Source of the DNA: an uncultured Bacteroides sp.
GTDB lineage: Bacteria > Bacteroidota > Bacteroidia > Bacteroidales > Bacteroidaceae
Reading direction: 5' to 3'
NCBI GenBank assembly: GCA_949288585.1
Contig: CASEKR010000015.1
Coordinates: 1 to 41,645, forward strand
DNA length: 41,645 nt
The notes beneath the pieces are model-generated. The model had not been told where the DNA came from, ran no database searches, and saw only the letters and a list, made by a program, of their open reading frames with translations. How positions within the stretch are numbered: position 1 is the stretch's first letter; every line of letters begins with the position of its first letter. A program made the position numbers and the translations under genes. Of the stretch, positions 33,146 to 40,894 are shown piece by piece.

Positions 33146-34681
33146 ATGAAAAAGTCTACTATATGGATATTGGGCGTCGTGATGGGGCTGTCTTTTCTCA
33201 GTTTGCTGTATCTGCAGATCAGCTATATTGAGAAGATGGCCAAGATGCGCAATGAACAGTTTGATGAATCGGTGAAGCGTGCTTTGATGGCTGCTTCGAA
33301 AGATGTGGAGTCGGAGGAAGTGGACCGCTGGTTGCGGGAAGACATTTCCGAGGCTGAGAAGAAGGCATGGGAGCAATCGCGTAACAAAGGTGTCACGCAG
33401 AGCATTACCATGGCCTTGCCGGATGGCACTGTACATTCGTCCATCCAGTTCAGGAGTTTCAGCAAAGAACCGTCCAAGTTGCCCCGGGCGGTGATTTCGC
33501 GCAAGCATGGGGCAAAGACCATTCCTAAGACGTCGCGTACGATTGCCGACATGATAAAGAACCGCTACTTGTACCAGCGGGCGTTGGTGGACGAAGTGGT
33601 CTGGGAGATGGTGTACCATGCGAGCGACAAACCTTTGCAGGAGCGCGTGAACTTCAGGAACCTGGACCGGTATCTTCAGTCGGGGCTGATAGACAATGGT
33701 ATAGACTTGGATTATCATTTTAAGGTGATAGACAGGGATGGCCGCGAGGTTTACCGGTGCAGCGATTATAGCAACGTGGGCAGTGAGCGGTCTTATTCCC
33801 AGCCGTTGTTCTTGAATGACCCGCCTGCGCGGATGAGTGTGGTGAAAATCCATTTCCCGGAGCGGCAGAATTATATTTATGATTCGGTCAGCTTCATGAT
33901 TCCTTCGATGATTTTCACGTTCGTGCTGCTGATAACGTTCATTTTTACGATTTACATCATCTTCAGGCAAAAGAAGCTGACGGAAATGAAGAATGATTTT
34001 ATCAACAACATGACACATGAGTTCAAGACGCCGATTTCTACCATTTCATTGGCTGCCCAGATGCTGAAAGACCCGGCGGTAGGAAAATCTCCGGCTATGT
34101 TCCAGCATATATCGGGTGTCATCAATGACGAGACGAAGCGTTTGCGTTTCCAGGTGGAGAAGGTGTTGCAGATGTCCATGTTTGACCGGCAGAAAGCAAC
34201 GTTGAAGATGAAGGAACTGGACATGAACGAGTTGATTGCGGGAGTAGTCAATACGTTTGCTTTGAAAGTGGAGCGTTACAATGGCAAGATCGAGACGGAA
34301 CTGGAGGCGACGGAGCCGTTTGTGGAGGCTGACGAGATGCACATCACTAATGTGATATTCAACTTGATGGACAATGCTGTGAAGTATAAACGCCCGGACG
34401 AGGACTTGAAGCTGGTGGTGAAGACATGGAACGAGCCGGGCAAGGTGATGATTTCCGTACAGGATAACGGCATTGGTATCAAGAAAGAGAACCTGAAAAA
34501 GATATTCGATAAGTTCTACCGCGTGCATACGGGTAATCTGCACGACGTGAAGGGATTCGGGCTTGGCCTGGCCTATGTGAAGAAGATTATTACGGACCAC
34601 AAGGGCACTATTAGGGCCGAGAGCGAATTGAACGTAGGAACTAAATTTATTATTGCATTACCTATAATTAAAATAGACTGA
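33146..34681 (+). CDS. rprX: Sensor histidine kinase RprX
   Basis: Membrane kinase of 511 residues and half of the RprX/RprY system first described in Bacteroides fragilis. Two membrane helices (about 5-25 and 249-273) enclose a periplasmic sensor of about 220 residues. The cytosolic part has HisKA with phospho-acceptor His291 in FINNMTHEFKTPIST and an ATPase domain with FNLMDNAVKY (N box), DNGIGI (G1) and GFGLGLAYVK (G2). All catalytic residues are intact. The stop overlaps nothing but lies one base from the rprY start, so both are translated together. Assignment to RprX rests on the characteristic N-terminus (MKKSTIWILGVVMGLSFLS) and pairing with rprY. Confidence 0.92.
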   Translation: MKKSTIWILGVVMGLSFLSLLYLQISYIEKMAKMRNEQFDESVKRALMAASKDVESEEVDRWLREDISEAEKKAWEQSRNKGVTQSITMALPDGTVHSSIQFRSFSKEPSKLPRAVISRKHGAKTIPKTSRTIADMIKNRYLYQRALVDEVVWEMVYHASDKPLQERVNFRNLDRYLQSGLIDNGIDLDYHFKVIDRDGREVYRCSDYSNVGSERSYSQPLFLNDPPARMSVVKIHFPERQNYIYDSVSFMIPSMIFTFVLLITFIFTIYIIFRQKKLTEMKNDFINNMTHEFKTPISTISLAAQMLKDPAVGKSPAMFQHISGVINDETKRLRFQVEKVLQMSMFDRQKATLKMKELDMNELIAGVVNTFALKVERYNGKIETELEATEPFVEADEMHITNVIFNLMDNAVKYKRPDEDLKLVVKTWNEPGKVMISVQDNGIGIKKENLKKIFDKFYRVHTGNLHDVKGFGLGLAYVKKIITDHKGTIRAESELNVGTKFIIALPIIKID

Positions 34682-34682
34682 T

Positions 34683-35381
34683 ATGGATGAGAAATTGCGT
34701 ATTTTGTTGTGCGAAGATGACGAGAATCTTGGCATGCTGTTGAGGGAATACTTGCAGGCAAAGGGTTATGCCGCCGATTTGTGTCCCGACGGAGAGGCCG
34801 GTTACAAGGCTTTCTTGAAGAATAAGTATGACATGTGTGTGTTCGACGTGATGATGCCGAAGAAAGACGGCTTCACGTTGGCGCAGGAGGTACGTGCCGC
34901 CAATTCGGATATACCTATCATTTTCTTGACGGCCAAGACGCTGAAAGAAGACATCTTGGAGGGATTCAAAATTGGCGCTGACGACTACATCACCAAGCCC
35001 TTCAGTATGGAGGAACTGACTTTCCGCATTGAGGCCATCTTGCGCCGGGTGCGTGGAAAGAAGAACAAGGAGAGCAATATTTATAAGATTGGCAAGTTCA
35101 CGTTCGACACGCAGAAGCAGATTCTTTCTACGCCGGAGAAGTCGACCAAGTTGACTACTAAAGAGAGCGAACTGCTGGGGCTGCTGTGTGCACATGCCAA
35201 CGAAATCCTTCAGCGCGATTTTGCCTTGAAGACAATCTGGATAGATGACAACTACTTCAATGCGCGCAGCATGGATGTATATATCACGAAGTTGCGCAAG
35301 CACTTGAAGGAAGATGACTCCATTGAAATCATCAACATCCACGGTAAGGGCTATAAACTGATTACGCCCGAACAGGATTGA
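34683..35381 (+). CDS. rprY: OmpR-family response regulator RprY
   Basis: Cytosolic transcription regulator of 232 residues. The receiver domain (1-118) has the acidic pair in LLCEDDENL, phospho-acceptor Asp55 in MCVFDVMMPKKDG, Thr in FLTAKT and Lys in DDYITKPFS. The winged-helix DNA-binding domain (about 133-230) shows LTTKESELLGLLCAHANEI and NARSMDVYITKLRKHLKED. RprY of B. fragilis and Porphyromonas gingivalis is linked to stress and sodium-translocation genes; targets here are not known. It begins one base after the rprX stop and is followed by a clear terminator. Confidence 0.94.
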   Translation: MDEKLRILLCEDDENLGMLLREYLQAKGYAADLCPDGEAGYKAFLKNKYDMCVFDVMMPKKDGFTLAQEVRAANSDIPIIFLTAKTLKEDILEGFKIGADDYITKPFSMEELTFRIEAILRRVRGKKNKESNIYKIGKFTFDTQKQILSTPEKSTKLTTKESELLGLLCAHANEILQRDFALKTIWIDDNYFNARSMDVYITKLRKHLKEDDSIEIINIHGKGYKLITPEQD

Positions 35382-35407
35382 TGCTTGGTTTATCAATATA
35401 GGGGAAG

Positions 35408-35440
35408 GAGGGTGCGTCCGCGTGATGTACCCTCTTTTTT
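35408..35440 (+). terminator. Intrinsic terminator of rprXY
   Basis: GAGGGTGCGTC (35408-35418) pairs with GATGTACCCTC (35424-35434), including two G-T pairs, with a 5-base loop, followed by six T. It starts 26 bases after the rprY stop codon. Confidence 0.92.
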
Positions 35441-35538
35441 ATGTCCTTCTCTGCAGATGTTTTCCTTGGAGAGGGAAGGGGGGATGCTTTGCGAAGAGGT
35501 GCCGGGAACTTCTCCTTGCGAAAGCAGAAGATAATCGT

Positions 35539-35546
35539 TACCTTTG
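35539..35546 (+). promoter_or_regulatory. -7 promoter box of the M23 peptidase gene
   Basis: TACCTTTG is an exact TAnnTTTG, with CTTG (35515-35518) as a near -33 box 20 bases upstream. It overlaps a possible TTG start at 35544, which is one reason to place the true start at 35568. Confidence 0.6.
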
Positions 35547-35567
35547 CCAGGTGAAAAAATCAATGAG

Positions 35568-37226
35568 ATGAACATACGGAAATTTCTTATAGGGATATGT
35601 TTGTCCGGCTTGTTGGCCGTGCCTGGCGTACGGGCGCAACAGCAGTCTTTTGTCCCGCCTTTCGACTTCCCGATTACCTTCAGCGGCAATTTCGGGGAGA
35701 TACGTGCGAACCATTTCCATGGGGGGCTGGACTTCAAGACCGGAGGCGTGAGCGGTAAACCGGTGCGTGCGTTGGCCGACGGGTATGTGTCGCGCATCCG
35801 GGTGACACACGGGTCGGGTTATGTGTTGCATGTGACGTATGATAATGGTTATACGACGATTAACCGCCACCTCAGTGCTTTTGTGGGCGAGATGGCTCGC
35901 CGGGTGGAGGATTTGCAATATGAGGAGGAGAGTTGGGAAGTGGACATCACGCCGTCGCCCGACGAATATCCAGTCAGGGCGGGGCAGGTGATTGCCTTGA
36001 GTGGCAATACGGGCTATTCTTTCGGGCCGCACTTGCACTTGGACTTGATAGAAGACGCGACGGGCGAGAGCATAGACCCTTTGCCTTTCTTCCGTGATGA
36101 TGTGAGAGACCATACGGCACCGCGTGCGCAGGGCATCATGTTGTTTCCCCAACGGGGAGAAGGCGTGGTGAATGGCAGCCAGAAGCCCCAGGCGTTTCCG
36201 TTGCGGCCGAAGAAGACGGTCGAGGCGTGGGGACTGGTGGGTATCGGTATCCGGGCGTATGACTACATGGAGGGCGCGGCCAATCGCTATGGCGTGCATA
36301 CGGTGGTGCTGGAAGTGGACAGCCAGGAGGTGTTCCGCAGCGTGGTAGACCGTTTTCGTGCGGAGGAGAACCGGTATATCAATTCGTGGACTTACGGGCA
36401 GTATATGAAGTCATTCATCGACCCGGGCAATCGTTTGCGGATGTTGCATGCAGGAAATGGACGGAGGGGCTTGGTGATGATTGACGAGGAGCGGCTCTAC
36501 CGCTTCACTTATACGTTGAGCGATGCCTTGGGCAATACGTCACGGGTGACCTTCACGGTGCAAGGCAGGCGGATGCCGATAGCCAAGGTGGAGCACCGGG
36601 AGAAATATACGTTCCGTTGGGACCGGGTCAATATCTTGCAAGAGCCGGGGCTTTGCCTGGTGGTTCCTAAGGGGAGACTGTATGAAGATGCCTATCTGGA
36701 CTATGCCGCCCGGGCCGACAGTGGCGACATTGCCTTGACCTACCAATTGAACAAGACAAGCATCCCTTTGCATCGGCCTTGCGGGATGTCTATCGGTCTG
36801 CGCCGCCATCCGGTGGCTGACACGGCGAAGTATTACGTAGCGGGCATCAACCGGCGGGGAAAGAAATATTACGTAGGCGGCCGCTATGACGGCGGGCAGA
36901 TGACGGTGCGCATCCGTGAGTTGGGGACGTACACGGTGGCCATAGACACGGTGCCGCCTGTCGTGACGCCTGTCAATCCGAAGGCATGGGGCCGCACGGG
37001 GCGCATCGTCCTGAAGGCGAAGGACCGGGAGACGGGCATTCGCTCCTATCGGGGCACCATAGACGGCCGCTATGCTCTCTTCGGCAAGCCGAACTCCATC
37101 AGCGGCAACCTGGTGTGCGAATTGCCCCACGCCCGCATCCGTCGGGGGGGACGGCACGTGTTGGAGATGACTGTTACGGATCTTTGCGGGAACTGCACAA
37201 CAGAGTTATATCACTTCACATGGTAG
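35568..37226 (+). CDS. Exported M23 family metallopeptidase
   Basis: A 552-residue envelope protein with a signal peptide (MNIRKFLIGICLSGLLAVPG, cleavage after VRAQ). The LytM/M23 domain (about 35-185) keeps the zinc ligands: His51 and Asp55 in HFHGGLDFK and His157 in GPHLHLDL, with His155 as the other conserved histidine. Such enzymes cut peptide bridges of peptidoglycan. The rest (about 190-552) is a long beta-rich region without an assigned family; it ends in MTVTDLCGNCTTELYHF, like the beta-sandwich tails of other Bacteroidota cell-wall enzymes. It has its own promoter; the C69 dipeptidase follows in the same direction. Confidence 0.92.
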   Translation: MNIRKFLIGICLSGLLAVPGVRAQQQSFVPPFDFPITFSGNFGEIRANHFHGGLDFKTGGVSGKPVRALADGYVSRIRVTHGSGYVLHVTYDNGYTTINRHLSAFVGEMARRVEDLQYEEESWEVDITPSPDEYPVRAGQVIALSGNTGYSFGPHLHLDLIEDATGESIDPLPFFRDDVRDHTAPRAQGIMLFPQRGEGVVNGSQKPQAFPLRPKKTVEAWGLVGIGIRAYDYMEGAANRYGVHTVVLEVDSQEVFRSVVDRFRAEENRYINSWTYGQYMKSFIDPGNRLRMLHAGNGRRGLVMIDEERLYRFTYTLSDALGNTSRVTFTVQGRRMPIAKVEHREKYTFRWDRVNILQEPGLCLVVPKGRLYEDAYLDYAARADSGDIALTYQLNKTSIPLHRPCGMSIGLRRHPVADTAKYYVAGINRRGKKYYVGGRYDGGQMTVRIRELGTYTVAIDTVPPVVTPVNPKAWGRTGRIVLKAKDRETGIRSYRGTIDGRYALFGKPNSISGNLVCELPHARIRRGGRHVLEMTVTDLCGNCTTELYHFTW

Positions 37227-37251
37227 GATGCAAAAATCTCACGCCTCTGTT

Positions 37252-37295
37252 AGGTAGCTACCTCACATAACCGTGACCGTCACATACCCCTGACA
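37252..37295. repeat. Palindrome and degenerate repeats between the M23 and C69 genes
   Basis: AGGTAGCTACCT (37252-37263) is a perfect 12-bp palindrome. It is followed by imperfect copies of about 16-17 bp (CCTCACATAACCGTGA, then CCGTCACATACCCCTGA) and a dyad GTGAC-C-GTCAC at 37273-37283. The 125-base spacer has no T-run hairpin. Confidence 0.6.
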
Positions 37296-37351
37296 TAAAA
37301 AGCGGGCTGCCAACCATAGACACTAATATTCATTCATATTTATTTTACATT

Positions 37352-38998
37352 ATGAACTTCAAAAGACTTATCCTTACTCTTCTGCTGCCGGCGGCCGTGG
37401 CCAACTACCTGCCCGCCTGCACCAACCTGATTGTGGGCAAGAACGCTTCGGCCGACGGCTCCACCATTGTTTCCTATTCGGCCGATTCCTACGGGCTGTT
37501 CGGCGAGTTGTACCACTATCCTGCCGCCACTTATCCTAAGGGCACGATGCTGGACATACACGAGTGGGACACCGGTAAATATTTAGGGCAGATTGAGCAG
37601 GCCCGCCAGACGTATAACGTCATCGGCAACATGAATGAGTTTCAACTGACCATCGGCGAGACCACTTTCGGCGGACGTCCCGAATTGGTGGACACGCTGG
37701 GCGTCATCGACTACGGCAGCCTGATTTACCTGGCTTTGCAACGTTCGCGCAATGCCCGCGAGGCCATCAAGGTCATGACCGAATTAGTGCAGGAATACGG
37801 CTATTACAGCAGCGGGGAGTCCTTCACCATAGCTGATCCTAACGAGGTCTGGATTATGGAGATGATAGGCAAGGGATCTGGCGTGCGTGGAGCCGTATGG
37901 GTAGCCGTGCGCGTGCCCGACGATTGCATTGCCGCCCATGCTAACCACAGCCGTATCCATCAGTTCGACCTCAACGACAAAGAGAACTGCATTTATTCGC
38001 CCGACGTCATTTCCTTCGCCCGCGAACGCGGCTACTTCGACGGGGTCAACAAGGACTTCAGTTTCTCCAAGGCATACGCCCCCACCGGTTTCGGCGAACT
38101 GCGCTACTGTGAGGCACGTGTCTGGAGCTACTATAACAAGTTCACCAGTCATGGGCAGGAATACCTCCCCTACATCGAGGGTAAAGACCCTACGCCCATG
38201 CCCCTCTTTGTCCGTCCTGACCGCAAGCTCTCCGTGCAAGACATCAAAGACGCTATGCGTGACCACTATGAAGGTACTCCCCTCGACATCAGCCAGGACT
38301 TCGGCGCAGGCCCGCACCATGCACCTTACCGCCTCTCGCCCTTGGACTTTGAAGTCGATGGGCAGAAATACTTCAACGAACGCCCCATCTCTACCCAGCA
38401 GACTGGCTTCGTCTTCGTCGCACAGATGCGTTCCAACCTGCCCGACGCCGTGGGCGGTGTCCTTTGGTTTGGCACCGACGATGCTAACATGACTGTCTTT
38501 ACCCCCGTCTATTGCTGCACCGACAAAGTTCCCGTCTGTTACAGTCGCGTGGACGGCGCCGACTATATCACTTTCTCCTGGAACTCCGCTTTCTGGATAT
38601 TCAATTGGGTCTCCAACATGGTTTATCCCCGCTATGACCTGATGATAGGCGATCTGCGCGCCACGCAGTCTGAATTGGAGAATGCCTTCAACACAGCCCA
38701 ACCCGGTGTTGAGTCTGCCGCCCTCCAACTTTGGCAAGCCGACCCCGATAAGGCCAAGGAATTTTTGACGAACTATACCAGTTTGACTGCTCAAAGCACC
38801 TTTGACGCTTGGAAACGTCTGGGGCAGTACCTGGTGGTGAAGTATGCCGACGGCGTCATCCGCCGCACCAATCCGGACGGCACCTTCCAACGCAATTCCA
38901 TTGGCCAGCCCGCCGGCGTCATCCGTCCCGGATATCCCGAAGAATTCCTGAGAGAATATGTTAAACAGACGGGAGACCGATATAAAATGCCTGAATAA
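37352..38998 (+). CDS. Exported C69-family dipeptidase
   Basis: A 548-residue peptidase of the PepD/C69 family, which are N-terminal-nucleophile hydrolases that cut dipeptides. Residues 1-22 form a signal peptide (MNFKRLILTLLLPAAVANYL, then PA) and Cys23 of ACTNLIVGKNASADGST is the expected catalytic N-terminal cysteine once the leader is removed. Other family features are IGETTFGGRPEL, DPNEVWIMEMIG and AHANHSRIHQFD. The leader cysteine could be mistaken for a lipobox. No strong -7 box was found just upstream, so the gene may be read from the M23 promoter. It ends just before the promoter of the phosphoglucomutase gene. Confidence 0.93.
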   Translation: MNFKRLILTLLLPAAVANYLPACTNLIVGKNASADGSTIVSYSADSYGLFGELYHYPAATYPKGTMLDIHEWDTGKYLGQIEQARQTYNVIGNMNEFQLTIGETTFGGRPELVDTLGVIDYGSLIYLALQRSRNAREAIKVMTELVQEYGYYSSGESFTIADPNEVWIMEMIGKGSGVRGAVWVAVRVPDDCIAAHANHSRIHQFDLNDKENCIYSPDVISFARERGYFDGVNKDFSFSKAYAPTGFGELRYCEARVWSYYNKFTSHGQEYLPYIEGKDPTPMPLFVRPDRKLSVQDIKDAMRDHYEGTPLDISQDFGAGPHHAPYRLSPLDFEVDGQKYFNERPISTQQTGFVFVAQMRSNLPDAVGGVLWFGTDDANMTVFTPVYCCTDKVPVCYSRVDGADYITFSWNSAFWIFNWVSNMVYPRYDLMIGDLRATQSELENAFNTAQPGVESAALQLWQADPDKAKEFLTNYTSLTAQSTFDAWKRLGQYLVVKYADGVIRRTNPDGTFQRNSIGQPAGVIRPGYPEEFLREYVKQTGDRYKMPE

Positions 38999-39021
38999 TT
39001 TGCAGGTTCATTTTATCTCGC

Positions 39022-39029
39022 TATCTTTG
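39022..39029 (+). promoter_or_regulatory. -7 promoter box of the phosphoglucomutase gene, with -33 box
   Basis: TATCTTTG is an exact TAnnTTTG. A TTTG at 38999-39002 lies exactly 19 bases upstream, the usual -33/-7 spacing of Bacteroidota promoters. The start codon at 39071 is 42 bases downstream, so the promoter of the broken gene is intact. Confidence 0.75.
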
Positions 39030-39070
39030 TGGACATTAATATAGGCATTAACTATTTAATTTATTATATC

Positions 39071-40689
39071 ATGGAGAATCAAGAACTCATCAAACAAGTG
39101 ACTGAAAAGGCCGAACAGTGGTTGACCCCTGCCTACGATGCAGAAACCCAGGCCGAAGTGAAACGTATGCTGGAAAACGAGGACAAGCCAATTACCTGAA
39201 CAAGAATTTCAAAGACCTGGAGCAAATCTCCGTGGTAGTAGGGCACGACTGCCGCAACAACAGCCGCAAGTTTGCCGAAATCTCTGCAGCCATCTTCTCG
39301 GCCAACGGCATTAAGGTTTACCTTTTCGACGATCTGCGCCCGACGCCAGAAGTATCTTTTGCCATTCGTCACCTGGGTTGCCAAAGCGGTATCAACATCA
39401 CCGCCAGTCACAATCCCCGTGAATACAATGGTTACAAAGCCTATTGGGATGACGGCGCACAGGTATTGGCTCCGCACGACACGGGCATCATCGAAGAAGT
39501 GAATAAGGTGAAGATTGGCGATATCAAGTTCAATGGTAACCAGGAGCTCATTCAAATCATTGGTGAAGATGTCGACAAAGTATATCTGGAGAAAGTGCAC
39601 GGTATTTCCATTGACCCCGCTGTCATCAAGCGCCAGAAAGATCTCTGCATTGTCTACACGCCGTTGCACGGTGCAGGCCGTACACTGATTCCCCGCTCGC
39701 TGAAGGAATGGGGCTTTGAGAATGTGCATTGCGTGGAAGAGCAGATGGTGAAGGATGGCAACTTCCCCACCGTTGTTTCGCCGAACCCCGAGAATGCCGA
39801 AGCTTTGACCTTGGCCATCAAGCTCGCCAAACAATTGGATGCAGACATCGTGATGGCCAGCGACCCCGATGCTGACCGCGTGGGCATGGCCTGCAAGAAT
39901 GACAAGGGAGACTGGGTGCTCATCAATGGTAACCAGACTTGCTTGATATTCCTTTATTACATCATCCGCAACCGTATCGCCATGGGTAAGATGAAACCTA
40001 ACGACTTCATCGTGAAGACCATTGTGACAACGGAACTTATCAAAGCCGTGGCTGACAAGAACAACATTGAGATGCGTGATTGCTACACGGGCTTCAAATG
40101 GATTGCACGCGAAATCCGCCTGAGCGAAGGCAAGCAGCAGTACATTGGTGGTGGTGAAGAGAGCTATGGCTTCCTGGCCGAAGACTTCGTGCGTGATAAA
40201 GATGCCGTGTCTGCTTGCTCCCTGTTGGCCGAGATTTGTGCTTGGGCTAAGGATCAAGGCAAGACGCTGTATGACATCCTGATGGAAATCTACGTGGAAT
40301 ATGGTTTCTCGAAAGAGACGACTGTCAACGTGGTGAAGCCCGGAAAGACAGGCGCCGAGGAAATCCAGAAGATGATGAGCGACTTCCGTGCCAATCCTCC
40401 GAAAGAAATTGGTGGTTCGCCCGTAGCACTGACTAAGGACTATAAAGTCCTGAAGGCTACTGATGGTCAAGGCAACGTGACCGACTTGGTAATGCCGGAA
40501 ACATCCAACGTGTTGCAATACTTCACAGAAGATGGCACGAAGATTTCTGTCCGTCCATCAGGTACCGAGCCTAAGATTAAGTTCTACATCGAGGTGAAAG
40601 GTCAAATGAAATGTGCCGGATGTTATGAAAAGGCTTGTGCTGAGGCTGAACAGAAGGTGGAAGCTGTGCGCAAGTCGTTGGGCATCTGA
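39071..40689 (+). pseudogene. Phospho-sugar mutase (phosphoglucomutase/phosphomannomutase) with a 5' deletion and frameshift
   Basis: The normal start (MENQELIKQVTEKAEQWLTP) and 39 codons in one frame run to LENEDK near 39187, then read into a TGA at 39197-39199. From 39187 a different frame continues the same protein at ANYLNKNFKDLEQISVVV and is open to 40689. From memory of Bacteroides homologues (about 580 residues), some 40 residues are missing at the join, including the conserved phosphosugar loop EFGTGGLRG; the implied deletion is about 124 bp (3n-2, so out of frame). Everything after is intact: TASHNPREYNGYK with the active serine, DPDADRVGM, GGEESYGF and RPSGTEPKIKFY. The enzyme would interconvert hexose 6- and 1-phosphates. 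Either a true recent mutation or an assembly error; the intact promoter and body favour something recent. Confidence 0.85.
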
Positions 40690-40716
40690 TAAGCGGGAAT
40701 ATTAGCTTGTAACAAG

Positions 40717-40755
40717 AACAGAGGGTGTGTCGTCTGATGCACCCTCTGTTGTTTT
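40717..40755 (+). terminator. Intrinsic terminator of the phosphoglucomutase gene
   Basis: AACAGAGGGTG (40717-40727) pairs perfectly with CACCCTCTGTT (40740-40750), followed by GTTTTT. It starts 28 bases after the stop codon. Confidence 0.88.
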
Positions 40756-40759
40756 TCAT

Positions 40760-40798
40760 AAAAAGTTCCCCGTCTCCTACGCTTGGAGGACGGGGAAC
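40760..40798 (-). terminator. Intrinsic terminator of the minus-strand gene at the right edge
   Basis: GTTCCCCGTC (40765-40774) pairs with GACGGGGAAC (40789-40798); on the minus strand the stem is followed by TTTTTATG. It lies about 100 bases beyond the stop codon of the minus-strand gene, back to back with the terminator of the plus-strand gene. Confidence 0.85.
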
Positions 40799-40894
40799 CT
40801 GCAAACAAAACAAACAAACGGTCCGTACCGCTTTTCACAAAGAAGCACGGTTCTCTTTTTCTTTAATTTCCTGTAAAGGCAGCCTTCTTTTGGC

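Noticed and set aside
37352-37430. Lipoprotein signal in the C69 protein (Cys23)
   Set aside because: Family knowledge makes this cysteine the catalytic N-terminal nucleophile after leader removal.
39133-40518. 461-codon minus-strand frame opposite the phosphoglucomutase gene
   Set aside because: Shadow of a conserved gene; no start context or motif.
39118-40689. Phosphoglucomutase as an intact gene starting at GTG 39118
   Set aside because: The first 23 residues from that start are an out-of-frame reading of the true N-terminal codons; the true start is at 39071 in another frame.
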